Under the pieces are notes generated by a model, which was not told the DNA's origin, searched no databases, and saw only the letters and a list, made by a program, of their open reading frames with translations. Positions 1 to 8,556 of a DNA stretch of 45,430 bases are shown here, in pieces; position 1 is the stretch's first letter; every line of letters begins with the position of its first letter. Position numbers and translations under genes: made by a program. The DNA is taken from assembly GCA_013138735.1 (NCBI GenBank), contig WTCE01000147.1:1-45430 (forward strand), in the 5' to 3' direction. Source of the DNA: Crocinitomix sp. (GTDB lineage: Bacteria; Bacteroidota; Bacteroidia; Flavobacteriales_D; Crocinitomicaceae).

Positions 1-307
1 GTGTTCCCCAAGGTTCACCGACAGTATTTGACTTTATATAATAACGATCAGCTCCAGAGAAGAACGTATATGTTATTGTATGTATTCCTGCTCCAGCAGC
101 AGCTGGATCGAAAATTCCGTCTGCGACCCCAGGGCCAGAGAAAGTTCCACCGGCAGGATCTCCCGTTAAATATACGGGTACTCCGTCAAGACAATGTGTA
201 GGGCTTAAACCAACAATAGAGCATTGGGCATAGGATTGGCTGACCGAAGCGAAAGTAAAAATTATGCTTAGAGCAAGCATAATTGGAGATTTGTAGAATT
301 TTTTCAT
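1..307 (-). CDS. Secreted protein, N-terminal part (cut by window edge)
   Basis: Reading down from an ATG at 305-307 the frame is open for 102 codons to the window edge. Residues 1-28 form a signal peptide (MKKFYKSP, a hydrophobic run, then SYAQ). The mature part is rich in Gly, Thr and Pro with a TGDPAGGTFSGPGV stretch, a style common in large adhesin-like or gliding/type IX-exported proteins of Flavobacteriia. That family assignment is inference; the C-terminal domain that would prove export is outside the window. A promoter match lies just upstream. Confidence 0.75.
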   Translation of the reverse strand, partial: MKKFYKSPIMLALSIIFTFASVSQSYAQCSIVGLSPTHCLDGVPVYLTGDPAGGTFSGPGVADGIFDPAAAGAGIHTITYTFFSGADRYYIKSNTVGEPWGT

Positions 308-337
308 ATTTAATTTGCTTTAAAATATTATAAGTCA

Positions 338-345
338 CAAAATTA
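338..345 (-). promoter_or_regulatory. -7 box TAATTTTG of the secreted-protein gene
   Basis: On the minus strand TAATTTTG fits the Bacteroidota -7 consensus TAnnTTTG exactly, about 30 bases before the ATG at 307. The -33 TTTG element is weak. Confidence 0.45.
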
Positions 346-447
346 GCTCAATTTAATCAACTATACAAATTGCAGGGATAAAAACCGAAAACAAGGGCGA
401 GAAAGACGCTTAAGCCACTGGCAAACAAAGGGTAATGAGATATCAGA

Positions 448-1326
448 TCAATTCCTTCTATCGAGGCCCCACATCATTTTATTTCTGATCGTATTCAAGA
501 AGTTTTGATTTTCAGTTTGGATGACATTTAATTGGAAATTAGCTTTCTTTATCGTCAACTCAACTGCAGAATCTATTGTCACTGAACGAGAATCAAGTGA
601 ACATAAAAATTCTTTACCGCGCCCTTCAATTTTCAAACGAATAGTCCGATCGTCTGGAACAACAACTGGCCTCACATTTAAATTATGTGGCGCAATTGGC
701 GTGATGACGTAGTCTTGCGCGCCAGGCACCATAATAGGGCCTCCACAGCTTAAAGAATATGCTGTTGAACCTGTTGGCGTTGCAACAATTAACCCATCTG
801 CCCAATAACTATTTAAATATAAATCTCCAATATAAGTATGAATCGTAATCATTGAAGAACTGTCCTTCTTATGAACGGTTAGTTCATTTAGGGCAAAATT
901 ATCTTCGCCGAAAAGTTGTTCTTCTGTTATCAGATTCAACATTGATCTTGTTTGAAGACGGTATTTTTTATCTTTTAAGCAATTTAAAACATTTACAATA
1001 TTCTCCTTATAGGTTGAAGCTAAAAAACCGAGTCGCCCGGTATTAACTCCTAAAATTGGTATACCACTATTGCGTACAATATTAATTGTTTCGAGAAATG
1101 TTCCATCACCACCAATACAAATTAGGACGTCAATACTATCCTTAATGTCTTGGTGTTTGTTGAAAACATGCGTCAAATCGTTTATTTGCAAACGAGGCGA
1201 GAGGTATGAACGAAATGGTTGGTAGATTGAAACACTCCAACCAAATTCCATTAAAGTATCGAATAACTCCTGAATATTAGGGATAAATGAATCGTCAAAT
1301 GATCTGCCGTAAATTCCAATTCTCAT
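448..1326 (-). CDS. nadK: NAD kinase
   Basis: A 292-residue ATP-NAD kinase, which phosphorylates NAD to NADP in the cytoplasm. The family signatures are visible: GGDGT at residues 72-76 (nucleotide binding and catalytic Asp), the NE pair in NELTVHK at about 147-148, and the glycine-rich ATPTGSTAYSLSCGGP block at 182-197. Length is normal for the family. The start is 2 bases from the stop of the CBS/ACT gene upstream, so the two are co-transcribed. Proximity of nadK, a CBS protein and pdxJ is typical of Flavobacteriia. Confidence 0.95.
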   Translation of the reverse strand: MRIGIYGRSFDDSFIPNIQELFDTLMEFGWSVSIYQPFRSYLSPRLQINDLTHVFNKHQDIKDSIDVLICIGGDGTFLETINIVRNSGIPILGVNTGRLGFLASTYKENIVNVLNCLKDKKYRLQTRSMLNLITEEQLFGEDNFALNELTVHKKDSSSMITIHTYIGDLYLNSYWADGLIVATPTGSTAYSLSCGGPIMVPGAQDYVITPIAPHNLNVRPVVVPDDRTIRLKIEGRGKEFLCSLDSRSVTIDSAVELTIKKANFQLNVIQTENQNFLNTIRNKMMWGLDRRN

Positions 1327-1328
1327 GG

Positions 1329-1991
1329 TTACATATTTAGGTAATTCATAAGCTCATCATAACGTTTCTTAAGGTCGTCATTGCTTTTGCCTTTGGCAAA
1401 GCTAGCTTTAATAACATAGTCGTACCGGTTAAAAGTCTGAATGATTCTATCCAAATCAGTCGTATTAATTTTGATTGTGACTTCTATTTCGGTTGAATCT
1501 GGAGCTGATGTTATATAAGAACTCAAAATTTTAGCATTATTCTCTTCAACTATTCGCGCAATTTCAGTTAATGTATAGTCATGCGTATTCATGACTAAGA
1601 CCAAAATACCGCCTGGTTCTTTAATTGAAATTACACCCGTAATTTGCGACATGAGATAAAGTAAATCAGTACAACCGATATATTCATTACTGTCGTTCAA
1701 GATTGGAACTACGGTGATTTTAGTATCGGCAATTAATTTCATGACTTCATACGCATGGGAATCAAGATAGATAAATGGTTTTGGTAAATTCAAAAAACAT
1801 TCATCTAATCGCAATGCTGGATCTGGCATATCATAAATATCATTTTCTGATATTAATCCAATATACTGATTTCCTTTTACCACCGGTAGGTGATTCACGC
1901 GGAATTCATTCATCCAATTGAGCGCTTTCTCGCCTGTTTCACTGTACTTCAGTGGTGGAATCATTTCCGATATGAGTTCTTCTGCTCTCAT
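1329..1991 (-). CDS. CBS-pair and ACT-like domain protein
   Basis: A 220-residue soluble protein. Residues 1 to about 115 form a pair of CBS motifs ([23 protein letters not shown], then [23 protein letters not shown]), which usually sense adenine nucleotides. Residues 122 to about 195 look like an ACT-type ligand domain ([31 protein letters not shown]). It lies immediately before nadK in one operon and is divergent from pdxJ. A role as a nucleotide-responsive regulator near NADP and PLP synthesis is plausible but inferred. Confidence 0.85.
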   Translation of the reverse strand: MRAEELISEMIPPLKYSETGEKALNWMNEFRVNHLPVVKGNQYIGLISENDIYDMPDPALRLDECFLNLPKPFIYLDSHAYEVMKLIADTKITVVPILNDSNEYIGCTDLLYLMSQITGVISIKEPGGILVLVMNTHDYTLTEIARIVEENNAKILSSYITSAPDSTEIEVTIKINTTDLDRIIQTFNRYDYVIKASFAKGKSNDDLKKRYDELMNYLNM

Positions 1992-2077
1992 TTGGGCTTT
2001 TGCTTGTTCTTTTTACGCTCAAATCGAGCATTGATTAATTTACGTGCTAATTTAAGTATTTATTGTGCTATCCTTTC

Positions 2078-2085
2078 TAAATTTG
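2078..2085 (+). promoter_or_regulatory. -7 box TAAATTTG of pdxJ
   Basis: TAAATTTG matches TAnnTTTG and sits 26 bases before the chosen pdxJ ATG at 2112. It argues for that start rather than an extension of the frame back to 1890, because the box would fall inside the longer version. Confidence 0.45.
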
Positions 2086-2111
2086 CACACAAAATTCTTT
2101 TACCTAAAGAA

Positions 2112-2831
2112 ATGGGAACAAAATTAAGCGTGAACATTAATAAAATTGCAACTATCCGTAACGCAAGAGGCGGAAACACACCAAATGTGGTTCAAGTTGC
2201 TATTGATTGTGAATTATTTGGTGCAGATGGTATCACGGTGCACCCGCGACCTGACGAACGCCACATAACGCATAAAGATGTAATTGATTTAAATGATCGA
2301 ATTACAACGGAATTTAATATAGAGGGATACCCCAATGAGCGATTTATGGAGCTTTTAAGAAGTGTTCGCCCTGCGCAAGCTACATTGGTTCCTGATCCGC
2401 CGGATGTTTTAACATCAAATGCTGGTTGGGACACCGTAAAAGAAGCTGAATTTTTGCGCGGGATAATTTCAGAAATTAAAAGTATGGGAATTCGTACTTC
2501 ATTATTTATTGAAACGGATGCTGCAATGATTCAAAAAGCTGCTGAATTGGGTGCTGATAGAATTGAATTTTATACGGGGCCGTATGCAGACTTATTTGAA
2601 ACGGATAAAGAAAAAGCAATTGCCCCTTATCGGGAAGCAGCTAAAGTTGCGCATGAATGTAATTTAGGAATAAATGCTGGGCATGATTTAAACCTCAAGA
2701 ATTTGCGTTTTTTCAAAGCTAATCTTCCTCATTTAGCAGAGGTTTCAATTGGGCATGCCTTGATCTCGGACGCCTTGTATTTGGGACTTGAAAATGCTGT
2801 TATGATGTATAAAAGAGAGCTTGGCTCTTAG
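2112..2831 (+). CDS. pdxJ: Pyridoxine 5'-phosphate synthase
   Basis: A 239-residue protein that joins 1-deoxyxylulose 5-phosphate and 3-amino-2-oxopropyl phosphate to make pyridoxine 5'-phosphate in DXP-dependent vitamin B6 synthesis. The start [21 protein letters not shown] is the usual PdxJ N-terminus. The active-site HPRPDERHI block and the C-terminal [11 protein letters not shown] and [17 protein letters not shown] blocks are present. The frame is open back to 1890, but that extension overlaps the divergent CBS gene and is not PdxJ-like. Confidence 0.95.
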   Translation: MGTKLSVNINKIATIRNARGGNTPNVVQVAIDCELFGADGITVHPRPDERHITHKDVIDLNDRITTEFNIEGYPNERFMELLRSVRPAQATLVPDPPDVLTSNAGWDTVKEAEFLRGIISEIKSMGIRTSLFIETDAAMIQKAAELGADRIEFYTGPYADLFETDKEKAIAPYREAAKVAHECNLGINAGHDLNLKNLRFFKANLPHLAEVSIGHALISDALYLGLENAVMMYKRELGS

Positions 2832-3038
2832 TAACTAGACTGCTTCGCTGTTAGTACTTAGATCGCTCGCGTTGCTCGCTGTTAGACGTAGTGTTAGGTG
2901 AATAGTGAACGGTGTTATGATAGCTATCGCGACGAACTGACGCTTGATTTTTGAATTTGTGGTGGTGTGGTGTGGAGTTGCTGGTAAAATAAGAAGTTTG
3001 AAATTGGGATTAAAAAATTGACGAAGTATTAACGACAA

Positions 3039-3833
3039 ATGACTAAAACATTGAAATTACATTACAGAATATTGGGAAATGAAAATGAGTCGGAAAATTT
3101 GAATAAGAAACCGCTCTTTATTTTACATGGTTTATTCGGGTCTTCAGATAATTGGCAAACACTTGCTAAAAAGTTTGCAGAGGATTATGTGGTTTATTTG
3201 GTTGATCAGCGCAACCATGGTCATTCACCGCATGCGGATGCTTTCAATTATGATTTAATGGCGGATGATTTTTATGCCTTAATAACAGATCTTGGTTTAT
3301 CAAAGATAAATGTTATTGGCCATTCAATGGGCGGGAAAACTATCATCAATTTCGCGAAAAATCATCCTGATTTAATAGACAAAATGATTGTGGTCGATAT
3401 TTCGCATAAGCAATACCCCATGCATCATGAACAAATATTGGCTGGTTTAAATGCGATAGATTTATCAAGTGTACGGACACGTGGAAGCGCTGATAAAGTT
3501 TTGAGTGGATATGTTTCGGAACTAGGGGTTAGACAGTTTTTATTAAAAAACCTGTATTGGATCGAGAAAGGTCAATTAGCTTGGCGCATTAATATTCCTG
3601 TTTTATCCCGTGCGATTCATGAAACGATTGGCCCAATTGAATTTGACACGATTTCAGTTAACACATTATTTATTAGAGGTGGTCGCTCGAATTACATTAT
3701 AGAATCGGACTACGCTGAAATTGCCTCAAAATTTACACACTCGGAAATTTATTCCATTGCCGAATCTGGTCACTGGATTCATGCAGAGGCTCCCGTTGAA
3801 TTTTACGCGGCAGTTATTGCCTTTTTACAATAA
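3039..3833 (+). CDS. Alpha/beta hydrolase (YbfF-type esterase)
   Basis: A 264-residue cytoplasmic hydrolase. HGLFGSSDNW at 30-39 is the oxyanion-hole block, VDQRNHGHSPH follows, nucleophile Ser96 sits in GHSMGGK, and SGHWIHAEAP near residue 245 supplies the catalytic His. These blocks match YbfF/acyl-CoA esterase-type proteins; the physiological substrate cannot be read from sequence. Its last 9 bases overlap tail-to-tail with the next gene. The 207 bases upstream hold short GCTTCGCTGTTAG-like repeats and no gene. Confidence 0.85.
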   Translation: MTKTLKLHYRILGNENESENLNKKPLFILHGLFGSSDNWQTLAKKFAEDYVVYLVDQRNHGHSPHADAFNYDLMADDFYALITDLGLSKINVIGHSMGGKTIINFAKNHPDLIDKMIVVDISHKQYPMHHEQILAGLNAIDLSSVRTRGSADKVLSGYVSELGVRQFLLKNLYWIEKGQLAWRINIPVLSRAIHETIGPIEFDTISVNTLFIRGGRSNYIIESDYAEIASKFTHSEIYSIAESGHWIHAEAPVEFYAAVIAFLQ

Positions 3834-4796
3834 GTGGTGTTTTACTTTTTTGAAGATGATATTACTTTGATCGCTTGACGAAGCAATTCTTCCAACACCT
3901 TCGGAAGAGAAATAAACACTAAAAATTAAGACGTCATCTCTTTCAAGAAAAAAGGATACTTCTGTCATCTCGTCTAAACTCCCTTTACGAAATGTGATTT
4001 TATAATCATTGGAATCGTCATCTAACATCTCAACCATTGCACCATTTTCCAATGTTTTTGTTTCACATTTTCGCTCTCCAAAATTAATTGTTGCACCGCG
4101 CGTTAAATCATGGCTCAAATTATTTAACATAGCAATCATGTATTGCGTATCAATAATAGCACCTTGAACTTTTTCCGTTAATTCTGATAATTCTTCTGTG
4201 ATTTCTTCCAAATCTTCCTCCACATTTTGTTCCACATCCTCTTCCGCAAGGGTTTCGGCTTCATCATTGCTTGAAGGTGCGACATTTTCACTGGGCGATT
4301 CAATTTCGCTTGGGCGCAACTCCTCTAACAATTCTTTCGCATCAGGAACTTCAAGTTTTGGCTTTCTTAATTCCTCCAATGGCTTTTTCATATATTCATG
4401 TGCCTCTTGTGAAAAATCTCTCTCAAATGCTCTTTCAAGCTCTTCCCGCACCATATATTCACCTTCACAATTTAGTTTAGCACGCAATGCAATTGCTGAA
4501 TTTGGCTTTATAGAATAAGAAATTTCAAGTAACCTTTTTTGGTCTTCAAACACTTCAAAATAACCCGAAGCAATAGTCCCATTAACAGTTTGCCCTTTGA
4601 ACCTAACTTCATAATCGCCCTCAACTACTTTGAATGTACTAAGACCGGTTACTTCATCCAGTATTAATGCTTCATGTGAAACAAAAGGTGCGCCAGCTAC
4701 TGTAATAAGTAGGGCTATTTCATTCATTTCTTTTAAAAACAGTTCAAAACTATGAGCTTTTGTTGGGTCAATATCTGCTAAAACAAAATGTAACAT
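3825..4796 (-). CDS. Hypothetical protein with long acidic linker
   Basis: A 323-residue protein with no family I recognise. Residues 1 to about 110 look like a compact beta-rich domain. Residues 120-215 are strongly acidic and Pro/Ser-rich (runs such as EEDVEQNVEEDLEEITEEL) and probably form a coiled or disordered linker. The last ~100 residues are again beta-rich. No signal peptide or membrane helix is visible. It starts 4 bases after the AstE/AspA-type gene upstream, so the two are probably co-transcribed. Confidence 0.7.
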   Translation of the reverse strand: MLHFVLADIDPTKAHSFELFLKEMNEIALLITVAGAPFVSHEALILDEVTGLSTFKVVEGDYEVRFKGQTVNGTIASGYFEVFEDQKRLLEISYSIKPNSAIALRAKLNCEGEYMVREELERAFERDFSQEAHEYMKKPLEELRKPKLEVPDAKELLEELRPSEIESPSENVAPSSNDEAETLAEEDVEQNVEEDLEEITEELSELTEKVQGAIIDTQYMIAMLNNLSHDLTRGATINFGERKCETKTLENGAMVEMLDDDSNDYKITFRKGSLDEMTEVSFFLERDDVLIFSVYFSSEGVGRIASSSDQSNIIFKKVKHHLL

Positions 4797-4800
4797 ACAA

Positions 4801-5742
4801 TTAATTATTTAGGTTATGTCCAATATGAAACAAGGCATCTCCCTTATTTATAACGGGGTTATTATTATGTCCAAAAATGAATCCATCCACTTTTGAAGTT
4901 ACTTTAGATTGATAGGTGTTGTAAGGATTTGTAATCCGAGCTAAAAGCTCTCCTTTTTTGACAAAGTCGCCAGATTTTTTTTCTAAAATTACTATTCCAG
5001 AGCGTGTTGCGCGCGTCCACGATTTCTTGTTAAAATAATTGGCTGCAACTTGCTTTACTTCGCCCTTAATCATTTCACGATTAACCAATACATTATGAAT
5101 GCCACGCAAACCTTCATTTACCGTATAGTCATCAATTCGAAGTGATTCGCCCCCTTCAAAAACAACCATTGGAATTCCTTTATTGTAAGCCGTTTTACGA
5201 AGTGATTTTGGAATTAGGCTCGACTTTAACGTACATGCCATGTTCATTTCCTCGGCCAATTTTAAGCTCTGTGGATCTTCTGCTGTGTATCTTGCTTGCG
5301 GATAATTATGAACGCTATTACCACCAGTATGAAAGTCAATCGCTAAATCTGCTGCTGGAAGAATATTAGTTGTAAATGTATGTGCAACTCTAGAAGATAA
5401 AGAACCTGTTTTTGTACCAGGAAAACCTCTATTCACATCTTTCCCATCAGGAAAACCACGTGAAAAATTAATGAATCCATAAACATTGAGCAAAGGAACA
5501 GCAATTACCGAACCGCAATTCAAAGAACTAAAAAGCTCATCCCGAACAGCTCTTCGAACAATCTCAACACCATTAATTTCATCTCCATGCACACCTCCAA
5601 TTAGCAAAACAGTTGGCCCTTCAACTTTACTGCGATAAACATGTGCAAATAAATCAATTTCTGTTCCCGAAGGCAAATTAGCCACCGGAATTTGTATGGT
5701 ACATTCTTCACCCAATTCAATTGTCTTATTGTGGATTATCAT
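4801..5742 (-). CDS. Succinylglutamate desuccinylase/aspartoacylase-family zinc hydrolase
   Basis: A 313-residue M14-related zinc amidohydrolase. Zinc ligands are in HGDE (His52, Glu55) and DFHTG (His138); NRGFPG at 104-109 and FEGGES are further family blocks. The C-terminal ~70 residues (SGIVILEKKSGDFVKKGELLARI) resemble a biotinyl/lipoyl-like beta barrel, as in this subfamily. It follows rimK on the same strand with an 82-base gap. Genes of this type often neighbour rimK and may act on glutamylated products; that is inference. Confidence 0.9.
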   Translation of the reverse strand: MIIHNKTIELGEECTIQIPVANLPSGTEIDLFAHVYRSKVEGPTVLLIGGVHGDEINGVEIVRRAVRDELFSSLNCGSVIAVPLLNVYGFINFSRGFPDGKDVNRGFPGTKTGSLSSRVAHTFTTNILPAADLAIDFHTGGNSVHNYPQARYTAEDPQSLKLAEEMNMACTLKSSLIPKSLRKTAYNKGIPMVVFEGGESLRIDDYTVNEGLRGIHNVLVNREMIKGEVKQVAANYFNKKSWTRATRSGIVILEKKSGDFVKKGELLARITNPYNTYQSKVTSKVDGFIFGHNNNPVINKGDALFHIGHNLNN

Positions 5743-5824
5743 TTTTAATTTCAGTGTTATGTTTTAAGTGTGATGTGTTAAGTGTTTTCTCAATGTACAA
5801 TTATCAATCTTCAATGCGCTAGTT

Positions 5825-6703
5825 CTAATTTAAATATCTTTCTTCAATAAATTTGATAATTTCTTCAGCTACTTCCACTCCAGTTACTCCTTCAATGCCC
5901 TCTAAACCTGGAGATGAATTCACCTCAATTATAAGTGCTCCTTTTTTTGATCTCAAAATGTCAACCCCAGCCACTTGCAAACCTAATATTTTCACTGCGC
6001 GAATTGCCATTTCTCGCTCTTCTTCTGATAACACGATTTGCTGACCGTTTCCACCACGGTGTATATTGGAACGGAATTCATTTGCACTCGCAATTCTCAT
6101 CATTGAAGCAACAACCTTATTGCCGACAATAAAAACTCTTATGTCTTTCCCTTTAAACTCTTCTATAAATTCTTGTAAAATTATTTTCTTTTTAGCAATT
6201 GCAAAACTGTTAAATAATTGGTGGGCCTCAAATTGATTTTTAACCAAATGCACACCTACACCTTGGGTACCTTCTAAGACTTTTAAAATAAATGGATAAC
6301 CTAATTTACGTTTAACAATTCGCTCGGCTTGATGTAAATCATTTGAAAAATAGGTGACTGGAATAGGAATGTTTTGCCCCGCGAGCAATTGTAAACTCCT
6401 AAATTTATCGCGTGAATTAAAGATGCCAGCCGGCGTATTTAAGACCGGAGCACCCATCTCTTGAAAATGCCTAACAACTGTTGTTCCATATATGGTTGCT
6501 GAACTTCCTATTCTTGGAATAACCAAATCTGGTTTTAGTAATACTTCATTATTATAAACGACAATGAAACGCCCTTCTTCAATTAATAGATCACATTCCA
6601 TATGATCTATAATTCGGACATTATGTCTCTTTTTTAGTGCCGCCCTATAAATACGTGCTGTTGAATACAGGGTCGCTCCTCGCGAAAGGATATAAATTAG
6701 CAT
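5825..6703 (-). CDS. rimK: RimK-type ATP-grasp ligase (ribosomal protein S6 glutamate ligase)
   Basis: A 292-residue ATP-grasp enzyme. In RimK the reaction adds glutamates to the C-terminus of ribosomal protein S6. The N-terminal domain has VIPRIGSSATIYGTTVVRHFQ. The ATP-grasp core shows FILKVLEGTQGVGVHLV (ATP-binding Lys and glycine loop), LQEFIEEFKGKDIRVFIVG, and the metal-binding ALIIEVNSSPGLEGIEGVTG. Length and blocks fit RimK, but related ligases with other acceptors exist, so the S6 substrate is a family inference. Confidence 0.9.
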   Translation of the reverse strand: MLIYILSRGATLYSTARIYRAALKKRHNVRIIDHMECDLLIEEGRFIVVYNNEVLLKPDLVIPRIGSSATIYGTTVVRHFQEMGAPVLNTPAGIFNSRDKFRSLQLLAGQNIPIPVTYFSNDLHQAERIVKRKLGYPFILKVLEGTQGVGVHLVKNQFEAHQLFNSFAIAKKKIILQEFIEEFKGKDIRVFIVGNKVVASMMRIASANEFRSNIHRGGNGQQIVLSEEEREMAIRAVKILGLQVAGVDILRSKKGALIIEVNSSPGLEGIEGVTGVEVAEEIIKFIEERYLN

Positions 6704-6823
6704 TTTACTTCCAAATCAATATATTTATGCTTGGGTTGAATTGATTCAAATAAAACAACCACCATATAAAAATAGACCTTTTTTCTAATTAGCACCCAAA
6801 TAAAAGACGAATCGTAATAAAAT

Positions 6824-7327
6824 TTAAAGATAAATTTCTTCTGTTTCAATGACATTACTCTCGTTCAAGGCTTTATCAATCAATTTGATCGTATATTTAA
6901 TCGTGTCAGATTCAGTTGAAAATGGATTTGAAAAATTAATCATTAACACATCCATAGTGCCTTTAATTCCGCGTGCCTTGCCTTTAACAACAATTGGTTT
7001 TAAACGATATTGAAAAACAATTGAATCTCCTTCAATATCTCTACCACGCTGCCATCCATTTGCATCATCTTTTTCATAATAATCAACATGGAGGTTATAA
7101 TGGAAGTATGATTCCGGATTATATGGCGCAAGTGAATCTTCAGGCGCTAAGCCAATATCGCCATCTCCATCCGTAAAACTAAAGGTTAATTGCGCACTAT
7201 CTCCTGAAAAAATAAAAATTGGATCCGAGATTATAGGTTCAATTGGATACTCTTCACTCTTAAAACAAGAAGAAACAAGCACACTTAGTATGATCAAGGA
7301 GAAAATTAATTTTATTTTTGCGTGCAT
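6824..7327 (-). CDS. Hypothetical lipoprotein
   Basis: A 167-residue protein with a lipoprotein signal (a hydrophobic run then LVSSC, lipidated Cys at about 21). The mature part has an Asp/Gly stretch DGDGDIGLAPEDS and beta-rich segments. It is divergent from the LuxE-type gene, with 37 bases between starts. No function can be assigned. Confidence 0.75.
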   Translation of the reverse strand: MHAKIKLIFSLIILSVLVSSCFKSEEYPIEPIISDPIFIFSGDSAQLTFSFTDGDGDIGLAPEDSLAPYNPESYFHYNLHVDYYEKDDANGWQRGRDIEGDSIVFQYRLKPIVVKGKARGIKGTMDVLMINFSNPFSTESDTIKYTIKLIDKALNESNVIETEEIYL

Positions 7328-7364
7328 GAGTTCTTATCAATTTTTAAGGTAATTTCACCTTAAA

Positions 7365-8381
7365 GTGTATAAAGTTATTAATAATAAAGTGAACGCGCAA
7401 AACGAAGATAAATTACCTTTTGATTCAAACTCCATTTTTTCCATTGCAAATGAGTTTGATTTTAATGAAAAAGCGCTACAACTTTTCAACTATCAGTTGA
7501 ACAATAATCTTGTTTACAAGACTTATTGCGGACATTTAAATATTGATAGCGCGGCGATTGATCATTATACAAAAATTCCGTTTTTACCAATTTCATTTTT
7601 TAAGACACATAGGGTGACGAGTTATGTAGGAGATGCGGCGGTAACATTTAGCAGTAGCGGAACAACTGGCGCCATTACAAGTAAACACCATGTGAAAGAT
7701 CCAACGATTTATGAAGCTTCATTTATTAAAGGATTTGAGTTGAACTATGGTCCGATTCAAGACTATGTAGTGCTCGGTTTGCTTCCCTCTTATCTTGAAA
7801 GAGAAGGTTCATCTTTAATTTATATGGTTGACCGATTCATCCAATTATCTGCTCATGCTGATAGTGGTTTTTTTCTGGATGAATATGATGCGCTTGATGC
7901 TGTAATTAAAAAAAATGCGGGTAAAAAAATACTTTTGATTGGTGTGACTTATGCCTTATTGGACTTTGGAGAGAAATATTCTCCTAACCTGTCTCAATGT
8001 ATAGTTATGGAAACTGGAGGCATGAAAGGTAAGCGCAAAGAGATGATTAAAGCGGAACTCCATATGATTTTGCGCAACCTCTTCTCTACTCCAACTATTC
8101 ATTCGGAATATGGAATGACCGAATTACTTTCACAAGCCTATAGTGAAGGTTTAAAATTTACGTGTCCGCCTTGGATGAAAATTTTAATCCGTTCTCATTC
8201 GGACCCATTTGAGTTGATACAAAATAAAACTGGCGGAATAAACATCATTGATTTAGCCAATATTCATTCATGTGCTTTTATTGCAACGCAAGACTTGGGT
8301 CGATCTAATAATGGAACATTTGAAGTGATGGGTAGATTTGACAATTCTGACATTAGAGGATGTAACCTATTGGTTCAATAA
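7365..8381 (+). CDS. LuxE-type acyl-protein synthetase
   Basis: A 338-residue adenylating-superfamily protein. FSSSGTTGAITSKHHV near 95-110 is the nucleotide-binding Ser/Thr/Gly loop, and IHSEYGMTELLSQAY is the matching downstream block of the LuxE/PaaK group. Without other lux genes nearby it is not a bioluminescence protein; activation of a carboxylic acid is the family role. The only plausible start is GTG, since no ATG occurs in the first ~150 codons. Confidence 0.8.
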   Translation: MYKVINNKVNAQNEDKLPFDSNSIFSIANEFDFNEKALQLFNYQLNNNLVYKTYCGHLNIDSAAIDHYTKIPFLPISFFKTHRVTSYVGDAAVTFSSSGTTGAITSKHHVKDPTIYEASFIKGFELNYGPIQDYVVLGLLPSYLEREGSSLIYMVDRFIQLSAHADSGFFLDEYDALDAVIKKNAGKKILLIGVTYALLDFGEKYSPNLSQCIVMETGGMKGKRKEMIKAELHMILRNLFSTPTIHSEYGMTELLSQAYSEGLKFTCPPWMKILIRSHSDPFELIQNKTGGINIIDLANIHSCAFIATQDLGRSNNGTFEVMGRFDNSDIRGCNLLVQ

Positions 8382-8409
8382 AATTTAACATTTTTTTTAT
8401 CCACATTTA

Positions 8410-8440
8410 TTTGGACAAATCAATTTTTAATCTATCTTTG
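8410..8440 (+). promoter_or_regulatory. Strong promoter upstream of ppk1
   Basis: TTTG at 8410-8413 and TATCTTTG at 8433-8440 are 19 bases apart, exactly the Bacteroidota TTTG-N19-TAnnTTTG arrangement. Transcription should begin near 8447, about 110 bases before the ppk1 start. Confidence 0.7.
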
Positions 8441-8446
8441 AAATAT

Positions 8447-8514
8447 GTTTTTTCATGGAAACATAGTTTTTTGAGGTGAAAACACCAGCTATTTTTAAAG
8501 TGGCTGGTGTTTTT
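8447..8514 (+). ncRNA. Candidate small RNA or attenuated leader of ppk1
   Basis: The segment after the promoter can form a small hairpin (ATGTTT pairing with AAACAT, about 8445-8464) and then a strong GC-containing hairpin ending in a T run. It encodes no plausible protein. It may be an independent small RNA of about 70 nt or a leader that terminates a share of ppk1 transcripts. I do not recognise an RNA family. Confidence 0.4.
8479..8514 (+). terminator. Intrinsic terminator before ppk1
   Basis: AAAACACCAGCT pairs with the downstream GGCTGGTGTTTT around a short A/T loop and runs into T residues. It lies between the promoter at 8410 and the ppk1 start at 8557. Confidence 0.65.
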
Positions 8515-8556
8515 AGTTAAAGGCTTAACGTTTTATCATTCGAATTTTAAAGTATA

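Noticed and set aside
1890-2111. N-terminal extension of pdxJ
   Set aside because: Overlaps the divergent CBS gene and its promoter region and lacks PdxJ similarity.
7365-8381. LuxE-type gene as part of a bioluminescence operon
   Set aside because: No luxA, luxB, luxC or luxD-like genes nearby.
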